In this document: positions 7,214-17,350 of the stretch, one piece after another
Layout: every line of letters begins with the position of its first letter
Numbering within the stretch: the stretch's first letter is position 1
Source: Trileptium ribeirensis
Lineage: Eukaryota; Nematoda; Enoplea; Enoplida; Thoracostomopsidae
Length of the DNA: 64,000 nucleotides
Direction of reading: 5' to 3'
Assembly: GCA_030248225.1 (NCBI GenBank)
Contig: JASANE010007343.1
Span: 1-64,000 of the forward strand
Position numbers and translations under genes: made by a program
Notes under the pieces: generated by a model
Database searches by the model: none
Seen by the model: the letters and a program-made list of their open reading frames with translations, nothing else
What the model was told of the DNA's origin: nothing

Positions 7214-7217
7214 AAGG
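7208..7217 (+). promoter_or_regulatory. CTTAAAAG box at the capsid stop
   Basis: GCTTAAAAGG; the capsid TAA lies inside the box. It is 28 bases before the ATG at 7246. Confidence 0.5.
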
Positions 7218-7245
7218 TGATGTATAATTGTATAAATTGATAATA

Positions 7246-7644
7246 ATGGAAAAAGAAATAGCATTTGTTGTTTTGTTACTTTTTATAACATTGGTTGTTG
7301 TAAGCATTGATATCAGCATACATAAATATTCACCAAAATGTTATAACGTAAAATATGAAATAGAATGGGTTAGAAAAACAGAAAATGAAACACAGATTAT
7401 TGTAAGATTCCAAAATTATGAAAATTGGAGTCATTTATTAATTATATGGGACAACGTTTTTGATAAAATCAAATTATATACCAATAACAGTGTGTTCATT
7501 GGTACGAGCAATGAAGTTAAAGGATTTAGAGCAGAAAAACTAATGGTAGTGACGAAATTTGTGGAAACATTAGCAAAATTTGATTTAAGAAATGTTAGGT
7601 TGATTAATGTAGTTGTTAGAAATGACGTCATTACGAAAGTATAA
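7246..7644 (+). CDS. Small membrane-anchored protein of the Polinton, unknown
   Basis: Open frame of 132 residues. Residues 5-23 (IAFVVLLLFITLVVVSIDI) form one strong transmembrane or signal-anchor helix. The remainder is a compact beta-rich-looking domain with one N-glycosylation sequon near NETQ and several aromatic residues (FQNYENWSHLLIIWDNVF). The start is ataATGG with a box 28 bases upstream. I do not recognise the family. It follows the major capsid gene, where virus-like elements often carry membrane-interacting or minor virion proteins, so a virion or membrane role is a reasonable guess and no more. Confidence 0.7.
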   Translation: MEKEIAFVVLLLFITLVVVSIDISIHKYSPKCYNVKYEIEWVRKTENETQIIVRFQNYENWSHLLIIWDNVFDKIKLYTNNSVFIGTSNEVKGFRAEKLMVVTKFVETLAKFDLRNVRLINVVVRNDVITKV

Positions 7645-7706
7645 ATACTGCTAAAATTGCTGAAAAGCAATTCAGTTTGATTTTGCAACGATAGAGTTTG
7701 GTGACC

Positions 7707-7744
7707 ATGGACAACGTTGTTTCTTTTGTGTTGAGCGATTATTT
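7707..7744 (+). pseudogene. Start of a further Polinton gene, cut by a transposon end
   Basis: An accATGG start at 7707 opens a frame reading MDNVVSFVLSDYL before a transposon terminal sequence begins at 7745. The frame continues by chance through foreign sequence to 7949. A degenerate box (GCTGAAAAGC, 7659-7668) lies 38 bases upstream. This was probably the next gene of the Polinton, interrupted by insertion. Confidence 0.4.
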
Positions 7745-7784
7745 ATGCGTCGTTCACAGAGAGCTGCGTGCACGAAAAGCACAC
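7745..7784 (+). repeat. Solo terminal repeat of the 8884-9691 transposon family
   Basis: 40 bases matching the left end of the element at 8884 with one internal mismatch (agagct for agatct). No partner end with matching flanks is seen, so this is a solo end or one side of a deleted copy. Confidence 0.8.
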
Positions 7785-8883
7785 AACAAAAACAATCACC
7801 CCCCAACCACCAAAAAAGCTACACCCCAAACACTCAAAAAAAATCCCACCCTTTCCCAATCTAAAGCCATCCACAGCCAGATTAGCCGAAAATATTTCCA
7901 ACATACATTAACAACCGTTTACATTACATGGCAGCATATTCTTAAATAGCAACTTATCCTTTCGGTTAAATTTAAAACGATCTCCAACACACTATTCGGT
8001 GATGAAAACTGTTGACTATTTGAAATAAACATTTCCGCCTTATTGACATAGACAATTAATTATACATCCCGATAGAATTTCGAATATTTCACGTGCCAAA
8101 TTTTCCATCTTGTTACAAATATTTATTATTTTCACAGAAATGGCTAATGCCAGCAATATCAAGAGTGAATACGTTTCAGTTCGAAATATTTGGTAATTTC
8201 CAAGTCAATTTATATAAATTTCTGTCATCGTTATAATATGGTCAGATGTAATTAGGTAGAGGTTTTTGGCAAAATCTGATGTAAAAGAAACTATCTAGGA
8301 TTATTGAAAGGACAGATTCGTAGGTGTCGTTGTCTGACCAAACAATATATCAAAGTAACCTCACATAGATTCTTTCAAAGACGTGCTTTAACGAACAGTA
8401 CAAAAATCGGTGTTTTGAGTTTTCTAGCAAAATGTGTAGAGACTATAGAGTAGTACGTGTGTAGAAGGATCGAAATGCTAATACAAAACGGTGGATATGT
8501 AACTCGAAAATTGTTAAATCGAATCGCCTTTATGATGGTAACGAATTGTAACATCAAAAAAGATGAAATGCTTGAAGTTTTAAAAAAATAATTGCTTCTT
8601 CTTTGGAATTTCAGTTATATATCGTATTTGATTTTTTACAATTAATTTACGGTAGACTTACTCCTCATTTAATAAACTGTGTTTAAATATATATATCCCA
8701 CAACACTCGCAAGCGAATAGGCGGATGTACCTAATTATTTTGCCATATAATACGTTTAACCGTCGGCACATATTGTTAAGAACATTATTAGGTATGTTAG
8801 ATTTTCATACGCCAAGGTGAATAAACTCCCAGTTCAAAATTAAAATCAAGTGGAATATTGATGGTTCCGTCTCCAACATAGTA
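7785..8883. other. Non-coding stretch between transposon ends
   Basis: It starts C-rich (7795-7870, many CCC/AAA runs), then is ordinary AT-rich sequence. No open frame, structure or recognisable repeat was found. Confidence 0.5.
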
Positions 8884-9691
8884 ATGCGTCGTTCACAGAG
8901 ATCTGCGTGCACGAAAAGCACACCATGAGCTTTGCAAAAAAAGACGATTTATACATGGCTTCAGAAAATCAAAAACTCAATTCATCAATGGTTTCAGAAA
9001 ATCAGGCGGTGCAGTTCACCGATTATTTCGGAAAATCAATGGGTAATTCATCGACTGTTTCGGAAAATGAAAGGAAGAATTCAGCAATTGTTTCAGAAAA
9101 TAAAAATGAGCAGTTCATCAATAGTTTTAAAAAATTACCTTCCCACAAGTTTCGTAGCTTTTTATGAATACGCATAAACGTGCTTACATCTTCAACCAAC
9201 AAAGCATTGCATTCCACAGGTTCACAGCAACACAAAGACCGATAACTACCCATTTTTTAGGGAAAATGTAAATAAAATTTGACGGTTCCACTAAAATTTA
9301 TAGAAAAAAAGAATTTTGACTGCGCTCGTTTTAATGATGACAAGTTTTCCGAAAAGGCCCAGGGCATTATATTGCAGTTACATATACGTATCCGTAACGG
9401 CTGATGTTGCTAACATGTTACAAGAAAACTACTGCCGCTGCATTTTTGTTAAATTGTATTGTCGCTACAATAGCATTGAGCAAGTTATTGATGTTGCAAC
9501 AGCAATATAGTTTCTTTGTTTGGTGTACTAAAAGCAAACGTTATTGCAACATCAATATTCATGCGCAATGCTACTGTTGGGACCAAAAATAGAAAAGCAT
9601 TACACTCTGCAACAATATAACGAAAATATATCGTCTTTGCAATAGCTTACGGTGTGCTTTTCGTGCACGCAGATCTCTGTGAACGACGCAT
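8884..9691. mobile_element. Non-autonomous DNA transposon with perfect 41-bp inverted ends
   Basis: The ends at 8884-8924 and 9651-9691 are perfect inverted repeats of 41 bp beginning ATGCGTCGTTCACAGAG. They are flanked by the 5-bp target duplication TAGTA (8879-8883 and 9692-9696). The 808-bp interior has no transposase. It carries a 33-bp tandem repeat (8957-9130) and an inner inverted repeat of the ttgatgttgcaa / ttgcaacatcaa type (9486-9500 and 9542-9557). Perfect ends suggest recent activity. The superfamily is not assigned. Confidence 0.9.
8957..9130 (+). repeat. 33-bp tandem repeat, open in two frames
   Basis: Five imperfect 33-bp units (start gtttcagaaaat or similar) inside the transposon. 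Because 33 is a multiple of three, frames 8907-9167 and 8932-9177 stay open. One encodes an 11-residue repeat with VSEN at its core. I see no promoter or start evidence for translation. Confidence 0.75.
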
Positions 9692-9781
9692 TAGTACAGG
9701 AAATAAAACAAAGCAGAGGCAGAAGTAGAAATATTTGAACACAACTGTAGAGTTACAGGAGAATATATTGATGGGCGCTCA

Positions 9782-9964
9782 ATGGAACAGCATAAATTAC
9801 AGCATTTGCTGTCTTTGCGTGAGAAAATGATTTTTTCCGTGAAATTTATGACAAAACAAATGAAAAAAGGCGTACCGCTAACCATTGCATTTTTTAAGCT
9901 TTTTGAAATTTTACCAAACTTTTCTATAAACAACAAAGATTATATTTTAAACTTGTTCAAATAA
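9782..9964 (+). CDS. Small open frame, possible Polinton remnant
   Basis: 60 codons from the ATG at 9782 (caATGG context, as in the Polinton genes), Lys/Phe-rich, ending at the TAA at 9962-9964. Structured repeat R2 starts three bases later, just as R2 starts right after the NADAR stop in the main element. I do not recognise the protein. The context suggests a piece of the same or a related Polinton, but chance cannot be excluded. Confidence 0.3.
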   Translation: MEQHKLQHLLSLREKMIFSVKFMTKQMKKGVPLTIAFFKLFEILPNFSINNKDYILNLFK

Positions 9965-9967
9965 TAT

Positions 9968-10069
9968 CCCAACAGTCCTCTCAAGGACTCGTGGATTAGG
10001 GCTACTGGTGATACCACGTAAAAATAAAACGCTGGATAAGGGTACCGCAAGGTCCAGTGGAAACCCTTA
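9968..10069 (+). repeat. Structured repeat R2, copy B
   Basis: 102 bp, 99 of 102 identical to 4451-4552 and in the same orientation. The three stems, the GCAA tetraloop and the TAAGGGT/ACCCTTA pairing are all kept. It again begins next to a stop codon. Confidence 0.65.
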
Positions 10070-10102
10070 ACAATTTTATTTATTATAATTAAAATTAAGC
10101 CT

Positions 10103-10251
10103 GCTTTCGGACGGCTTCTGCAAGCCGCAGAAGTCGCTCGAAAGCAACGACTTGAAAAAGAGCGCATTTACGAAATGCGCGAAGCGGTACGGTCCTGGGA
10201 CGATGGACCGCACCAACCCTGGGTACGCAAGTGGTGCAAGAGCGTACCCAG
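10103..10251 (+). other. Cluster of four perfect stem-loops
   Basis: Within 150 GC-rich bases: GCTTTCG (10103-10109) with CGAAAGC (10139-10145), enclosing CTTCTGC (10115-10121) with GCAGAAG (10127-10133); GCGCATTT (10162-10169) with AAATGCGC (10173-10180); CGGTCC (10190-10195) with GGACCG (10205-10210); CTGGGTACGC (10219-10228) with GCGTACCCAG (10242-10251). One frame is also open from 10040 to about 10278 but lacks an early ATG. A structured RNA or DNA role is favoured. Confidence 0.55.
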
Positions 10252-10411
10252 GGCACCTGGACCGCGTAATAATTAAGGTAGTTAATATTTTAATTTTATC
10301 ATTTTTTATTATTTTCAGGTAGAAAAAAAAGATAGGTAAATACTAACTTTTCAGATGTCGCAGGTAAACTAACTGTGGAGCGGAAGAGCTCAATGCACGG
10401 TTTGCTGTGTG

Positions 10412-10493
10412 GCGTGTAACCCACCTCTACTGCTTTTTCGATATGGGCAGTAGATGGCGGTCCCAAGTCCGCATTAAAATGGGGAGGGCACGC
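10412..10493 (+). repeat. Structured repeat R1, copy 2
   Basis: Second copy of the element at 757-837. Outer stem GCGTG (10412-10416) with CACGC (10489-10493); hairpin TCTACTGC with GCAGTAGA (10426-10433, 10447-10454); hairpin GCGG (10457-10460) with CCGC (10469-10472). Unpaired loop TCCCAAGT is identical to copy 1 while the stems change in pairs. Confidence 0.6.
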
Positions 10494-10516
10494 ATATATA
10501 TTAGCAAGACATCAAT

Positions 10517-10696
10517 AGAGGTGGTACAACCACCTCCTGACCCCCTCAATTGAGGTGGAACCACCTCCTGACCCCCTCAATTGAGGTGGAACCACCTCCT
10601 GACCCCCTCAATTGAGGTGGAACCACCTCCTGACCCCCTCAATTGAGGTGGAACCACCTCCACCTCCACCTCAATTGAGGTGGTACCACCTCCAGA
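10517..10696. repeat. 31-bp palindromic tandem repeat
   Basis: About five to six units with exact 31-bp spacing of CAATTGAGG at 10547, 10578, 10609 and 10640, then 32 to 10672. Each unit holds two palindromes: CCTCAATTGAGG and GGTGGAACCACC. The array can fold into many alternative hairpins or cruciforms. Confidence 0.9.
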
Positions 10697-11164
10697 ACCC
10701 GTAAATTAAGATGAACCACACAGACCTACTCCCTATATAGAGAGGCAAAAGAAAAAAAAAAATACTTTTTTTATACTACTATAAAGGCTTAATGCTGATA
10801 TGGAGGTCAAAAAATAGAAAAAATTCATTTTTAACACAGGCAGGTAGAGATAAAAATTTCCGACAAATATCTATTTTCTTTTTTTATTTCCCCTCTCTCT
10901 TTAACTCACCCACCCGGGCAACAATCAAATCAATAAAATAAAATCATTACATAAAACATACAAAACAAAATAAGTTAAGACATATATAATATTAATAAAA
11001 CAAAAAAATATATTTATAATAGTTATTTTTACATTCAAAAAAAATAAAAACAATCATAAATAATTCAACACTAAAAACACCAGCCCACAGACAAATAACA
11101 TAACTATAAAAACAAAATAAACTAATAACAATTTTTGCAAGAATATAACATAATTCGATCGCAT
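10697..11164. other. AT-rich, G-poor non-coding stretch
   Basis: No gene. From about 10920 to 11130 the plus strand is clearly G-poor, but unlike 32353-33415 scattered G residues remain. Confidence 0.5.
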
Positions 11165-11940
11165 ATGGAGTGCAATGTGTGTCGACGAGAAATGACACTA
11201 ACGAAGGATGGATGTCTTGCTGGTTTCAAATGGCGATGCCCACAAAAGCATTCAAAAAGAAGTGTTTTCACAGACAGTTTCTTCAACAATACTCGACTTC
11301 CAATTAAGAAGATAGTGATCTTAATATACTTTTGGGCTGCTGATATTCGACACAAATCTACTTCAATTAAGGCATACATTGGGCATTCAACAGTTACGGA
11401 TTACATGCGATACTTCCGGGATATATGTAGCTGGAAACTACTTCAAACACCAATAGTATTAGGTGGACCTGGCACGGTATGTCAGATAGACGAGAGTGTA
11501 ATTTTTAAACGCAAGTATAGCAGAGGGCATCAGCGTCGAGAGCGATGGGTCTTTGGTATTATGATTTGCTTTGTCGACGACCGTTCTGTAGACACCCTGT
11601 TGCCTATTATTTACGCTCATATAGCTCCGGGATCGGCCGTTCATTCTCATGAGTAGCCTGCGTACAATGGGTTGAATCACTTGGGCTACTTTCATGAGAC
11701 CGTTAATCACAGCCAAAACTTCGTGGATCCTGTATCAAGAGTGCATATAAACCATGATGAGCTTTTTGGGTGTGCGCGAAAAAGAAGCTCAAATACATGT
11801 TTGGCACAACAGACGAGATGCTCCCTGGACATTTGGACGAATTTATGTGGCGCCAAAGGTATGGACAGACATTTCATCTCGCTTTTTACAATATGATTCG
11901 CCATATTGCCGAGCGAAATCCATGCTCGTGAAGATGTTAA
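11165..11940 (+). pseudogene. Merlin/ISXO2-like (IS1595 group) transposase, dead
   Basis: Transposase of the Merlin superfamily. Visible parts are a zinc-ribbon-like CNVC...WRCPQKH near the start, the conserved VLGGPGTVCQIDESVIFKRKY with the first catalytic Asp (about residues 105-125 from the ATG at 11165), RRERWVFGI, and IAPGSAVHSHE, where family members normally carry a second Asp in place of this His. An in-frame TAG follows at about 11654, and homologous sequence continues in frame to about 11780, then in the next frame (LPGHLDEFMWRQRYG) to about 11935. The copy thus has a nonsense codon, a frameshift and an altered catalytic residue. No terminal repeats were found. Confidence 0.85.
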
Positions 11941-13442
11941 GCAAACTAGCAAGCAGTTTATTTGCGCGAAAGACTGGTTAATTAAATATATCAAATGTAA
12001 ATCTCTTGTACTTTCCGGTGAAGTAACGAAGTACAACGAATGTATAGAACACGTAGTCAATTTACAGGGTTTTGAACAATATGGGCAAGGGCTTGATTTT
12101 GGTGGAAAATTTTGAACCCTGACCGGGTGGGTTAAAGACGAACATGATCGCAAAAATAATAGCAAAAATGAATTCTACGGCTCAAATTACCCCTATATAC
12201 CTATTTTTAGGCCAATCCAAGTTTTTTCGATTTTGGGCCCCGATATCAGAAGCGCTGACATATATATATAGCTGTGATGAAAACCCGCGCTGACCAGGGG
12301 AGGTTTAGGTTGTTTACCACTTCGTGTAGATACTACGAGTTAGGTCCTGGTTACGGTGTATGCATATACTTAGTGTATATGTTGTCTACGGTGCTTTGTT
12401 GTGGAACGGTGTTTATATACGTACTTATAGTTTCATACTAATTCTATTTCCAAAAGTCATGGTTTTCGAGTAGTCTCTTTAGGACAAATCAAAGAAGAAT
12501 GGGACTGAAAAATTATAGGAGAGTTGACAGAGGGTATAAAAAAGAATGGTCGATGCAGGGTCGAAGCCAGATCGGCGGCACATCTTTTAAAATTGGTTTT
12601 CTGTGGCGGTTGTCGTCACTGTCTTCGCTTTGCCTTTTCTTTTCTCTTTTGCTTTGCTATTTAAATTTACCTGGATGAGTACGTCCTCATGCAGCATATA
12701 GAAGGACCATCACCTGGGCCATTTGAAATTTTATTCGTGAAAGGCCGCCTTTGTGGGACCCCAACATGGCAGTGACCAGCCACCCCAATGTTCAAAGTAT
12801 ACATAAAAGAGGTGATAATTTAAGCTCTAGGCTTTGTTGTAATCGGCTTGGATGGAGAACTGACATGGCCATGACGTCTGTTGAGCTGAGCCAGACCATC
12901 AGTATTAATATTCAGACACGAGCGATTTCTAGAGCGTTTAATATACGAAATACAGTTTGTAATAGATTCGCAAAATTCCAACATATATTTTTACTTTATA
13001 TTAGGATCACAGCATGAACCTCATATCCCGTATATCTAGTAAGGGGCGACAATTGAATTGGGAAGTAACCCACAGTTAGATGCAATGCATGTGCATGGTG
13101 GTTGTTATTTAATGCCCCATGGGACGGACTGCTTGGTTAGGCGTTCGGTAGTTCCCCGACATTGGCCAAGTCTTATATAAGACATAATGCTAGAAAAAAT
13201 GCGGAAGCTATATTGCATGACAAGGCGGTAACAGTTGCAAAATCAAAAAATGTCTAGGAATATTGAACGGTAATTGTCAAATGGTTGAAGTGCATGAAAC
13301 GATGGTCACAAATAAATTACTTGGATTCATATCACGCGGTTTTTTTGTCAAAAATATTTTTGCATTTATAATAGCGTACATGCTGTTAGTTACACTTTCA
13401 ATGTTGTTTCATAGCGTCACCACACTTCAAAATTTTTTATAT
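11941..13442. other. Non-coding stretch after the Merlin remnant
   Basis: No supportable gene. Short open frames (for example 12751-13017) have no recognisable content. A (TA)n-like run occurs near 12260. Confidence 0.4.
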
Positions 13443-13622
13443 GGTGTCTTGGACACCCTCAGTAAAAAACAGTATGTAAATTTAGACATTATAGATATGG
13501 TGATGGTGTCTGATACACCATTTGTTTTATTATATATAGTGTTGGTATGCACTGTATACCACTAAATGGTACGGTCTAGACCATAGTTCACATGGGGTCC
13601 TTTATAACGTAAACGCCGCATT
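13443..13622. repeat. One end of an ACACC-palindrome element
   Basis: Contains GGTGTC-TTG-GACACC (13443-13457), TGGTGT-CTGAT-ACACCA (about 13504-13520) and GGTAT-GCACTGT-ATACC (13544-13560). It ends in a terminal sequence tcacatggggtcctttat (about 13588-13605) and taacgtaaacg, which matches the right end of the element at 18442-18853. The opposite end was not found. Confidence 0.6.
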
Positions 13623-13779
13623 ACCGATAAGCAGTCATGAAATGGAAACTCTTAAATTAAAGGGTCGATTACAGCCGTTGTCGCAATAGCAGCGAGAATT
13701 CTAAGCCTTCAGGCGAGAATACAAAAACTGGTAAACCCTGAATGTGCGACAAGTTCACTTGCGGTGGATCACTAGGCAG

Positions 13780-16700
13780 TAAGAAATTAAAACAATGACA
13801 GACCAACTCTTTTGCACGGGAAAGCTCCAGTTATGGCACTGAAATCTTTGCTCCTACCACCTGAATAAGGTAGTGGGCCTTGGGATCGGCTCCCAGATGA
13901 CACATAGAGCCAAAATAATCTTAACTGGAGGCTGAAGAAAGGAGAAACCAAAGTGAAGTCGACTCTCGTAATTTTGGGGGAAGACAAGAAACTAAAACAA
14001 ATGGGATGCCTCAGTAATCTTCGTGGGAAAATGAGGCAAAGGCGGGTCAGCCCTATTACCTGTGAGCAGGCTTAATGGTTGACCCTCCCTCGCGGGATCT
14101 TTATACCGCTGGACGTGGGCCGAAATAGGAGCTAGGCCAAACACCCTGTTAACCCGCCGACGGCCTACTAAGCTAACCGGGTCCCTTAGATCCACTTCCG
14201 GTTCACCCGGGGTCGTCATGGCACGATAATGGGGAACGGTGGTGCATTTTGATCCCTTAGGGCCAGAACTGGTCCTAGTACAAATAAATCACTGTTCCAC
14301 TGGCAAATATTATTTTGTTTCGAACTCGTTATGTGAGTTTCGAAAAATGTCTTTAAATCACATTAATGATCTGTAAGCAGAAATTGTACCGCTAACGTTT
14401 TAAAATGTCTCATATGAAGTGGACGTCGGGCCTGCAGAACTAGCGATAACTCCATATCATACCCATGCCGAAAAATTTGTAACGAAAATTATCAAAATTT
14501 TATTTCATTTTTATTCGAATAAAATCATATCCAAATGTACTAGGACCAGTTCTGGCCCTAAGGGATCCCAGCTGCACCACGGTTTATTCTATTGTGGTGC
14601 CCGGACAACCCCGGCTTCCACGACTCCCCGGTGATCTATGCGACGACCTAAGGGAACCGCTTAGCTTAGCAGGCTGCCGGCGGGTTAACCAGGGTGTTCG
14701 GCCTGGCCCCTATAATGGCCCACGCGTCTAATGGTATGAGGTCCCCCGAGGGAGAGTCAACCCCTAAGCCCGCTCACAGGTAATAAGGCTGACTCGCCTT
14801 TCCCTCATAATCCACTTAATCCCCTAAGCGGGGTTCTCTAATCCTAGAGTAGCATGGGCAAGATTCCCCATTTGTCGAGCTAGAATGCAGATCCCTAATC
14901 TAAAGACTAGTGGTGGATGCACGGTCATGATCCTAATAGCGGCCCAGTTTTGGTTGTGACTCCTTACGATATTCCTTACTCTAGTCCTGACAGACTTTAC
15001 CTAGTAACTCAAACAACACTAGGGCATTGAGGCGAGGGCCCCAATCCCTTGAAGGTCCAGATTCTAACTACTAGGGTAATATGTTAGGTAGCGACCTACG
15101 CAGAGCGGTGGTTAGCTATGCGGCTCTTGTGGCGGGGACGCTTTTGATAACGCACGCAACCACAGGGATAGTGCGGGGTACAGAAGGTTGCCAGCTCGGG
15201 CCTTAAGGCAAGGTCATGTGGGTAGATCTGTATCAGCAGATGAGCTCTATACGGTACAGGGTGGTGTGTGGTTTGCTCGCGATAACATAGGATTCACTTA
15301 GGTTCAGGGTCTCGAAAGATTTTCCGTTGAAAAGGATCTTCAGGACTTTCACTGGGGGTTAGAAAGTTAAGTAAGATTCCGAACTGCTTAAATGAATAAA
15401 AACACGATTCAACTCATTTACTGTTGAGTCACATTTGTGTTACTTGCACACTGTAAACACTGCCCAATCGGGGCACATCGCAACTCATTTACAACATTTA
15501 TGATATAACGAGTTTGAGTCGGGTACCCTGCAAGATACCCTGAGATATAATTTGTAACTCTTTCCGACGCGACACTCTAGAGACTTTTGATTAAGCGTTT
15601 TCGAACTGCGGTATCCTAAAAATTTTGACTGGACTAGCCCGACGAGATATCTGAAACAGATGAGCGTCATGACAATTTTCCCATAATGGCGACCTCATGT
15701 TAATTTGGTCCAACAACCTTACAGAATTTCGACGGCGACTGGAGCGGCCAGCGAAAGACCCGACTAATTTCAACTCACTCCCAGAGGGCTCCGGGAGTCG
15801 GTGCCGACGTAGATTCTCCCCGTAGTTGCACGGTTAGAGAAACCACATCCCACCAAAGTGTAATACGATTTAGCCCACCGCCAGCTCCAGTCCCCGTTTT
15901 GCTCTATGCTCAACTAATGAGCCTTCTCAAAATTTGTCACGTTCAGGTCCGCCGTCGTTTGCATCAGTATTTAACCAGAAGCAGAAGAAACAGCGAACGA
16001 ATGAGGATTCGACGCTGTAGCTCGATTTCAAACAATTGGGGACAACTCGTGTCACCCGGAGATGCAAACGGCTACGTCCTTAGTATCACTCCTATTACCA
16101 CCTAGGAAATTTTGTTGAGCTTTTTCGAAACAACTCACCATCGCTTGCCTTAGGATAACAAATTTTGCTTACTAAATTTGACCTTAAACTAGACATAATG
16201 CTCGACATTTGTCCTAGAACAAAATTTTGATCACTCCTCGGACCTGCAAATGAAAAGGAAACGTCCGAGGAGCGGGGAACCAGTCGAGATCTAAGCGAGC
16301 GAAATTTTGAGCGATTTTTGTGCGATTTCGTGAATTTATTCGGGGCCCGACCCTTACAGGCGGCGAAGCATCCTTCCGACACTCCAACGCCCGCAAAGGA
16401 CGGCCCTTAGGCAGATCGAAACCCATACTAAAGCCAGGGGAAGCTCTCCACCGTGGGGGCACGGCGACGAACCACCCCTGGTATGTCCAAACAATAAGAA
16501 AACGAAAACTGAAAAGCTCGCGAAAACAAAATTTTAATTGGCGACAACCGCCAAAACTTAAAAGAGAAATTGTCGACTGATCCCGATCGGGGAACCGGGC
16601 AGTCTGTTTTCATACCTAGCTTAAACCCCCCTTTCTCTTTTGCGTCCAGCGTAGGCCCTTGGTAACTGTACAAAACTTGTTGAAATTTCAAAATCGCTGC

Positions 16701-17350
16701 ATATTGACCATAAGCACATATTATTATTATATACACAAAGACGTAAACGTAAGCGGCGACGAACAAACGATCAAACAGCTATAACCGCCACACTACCAAC
16801 AGCCCCTTTAGTGGGCTCGTATTGTTTAGACCGGTCTGCAAGAAAACAATGTAACTTGGCCGACGAGTGCCAATCTTTGGCGTAAACAACCTAAACCCAG
16901 CGCTGGTCGGCGCTGGGCACTGAAAATAATAAAATATAACAGCGCTTCAGGCGCTTTGGATGCATTGCAATTTTGTTAGTTTTTTGTTTATATCTCAGGA
17001 ACAAAGCGGAGTAGGCGGCCGGGGGCGGGATCATATCCATGCCCTGGCTGGTCGCCTACTGGTAAGCCAATTTTAATGTCTTTCCCGCAGGAGGCCCGTT
17101 AGAGGCAGATTAATGCGTGCCCGATATGAAAAATTCGGGTCCCAACTAAGTTAGGGGAATCCCGTGAAGATCCGTTGGGGCGGGTGGCCCAGTTTTCAGT
17201 GGGATAGTTAGTACAGGACCCCTTTAAGGTACAGAGCTTGAAAAATCCGGAAGTTTTGGTTTAGAATGTGGTGATTTAGGGCCCGAAAGTTTGAGAGTTT
17301 AAACGCGGGATTGGGGGTCCATAAGTACTTACGAGCTGGGGTCAAATGGA
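13780..17350. other. GC-rich, ORF-poor island
   Basis: About 3.5 kb with base composition clearly richer in G and C than its surroundings, no long open frame, and many short inverted repeats (for example CCCAGCGC with GCGCTGGG near 16898-16919). I compared it by eye with rRNA and common transposon proteins and saw no match on either strand. It looks like decayed or foreign repetitive DNA. Confidence 0.5.
14027..14815. mobile_element. Foldback element with about 255-bp inverted arms
   Basis: Left arm about 14027-14281 and right arm about 14537-14815 are imperfect inverted copies (roughly four fifths identical by eye) around a 255-bp AT-rich spacer. The innermost 28 bases of each arm, up to the pair tcctagtac / gtactagga, are nearly perfect. 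It is probably a degenerate MITE or foldback transposon. No target duplication was determined. Confidence 0.75.

Noticed and set aside
10040..10278. A coding gene ending ...RAPGPRNN
   Set aside because: The frame is open and GC-rich but has no ATG near its start and is built from four perfect stem-loops, which explain the composition better. Not fully excluded.
10517..10696. CRISPR-like array
   Set aside because: There are no unique spacers; adjacent units are identical over their full 31 bp, and the genome is eukaryotic.
13780..17350. Ribosomal RNA gene
   Set aside because: GC-rich and ORF-poor, but none of the universally conserved rRNA stretches I know could be found on either strand.
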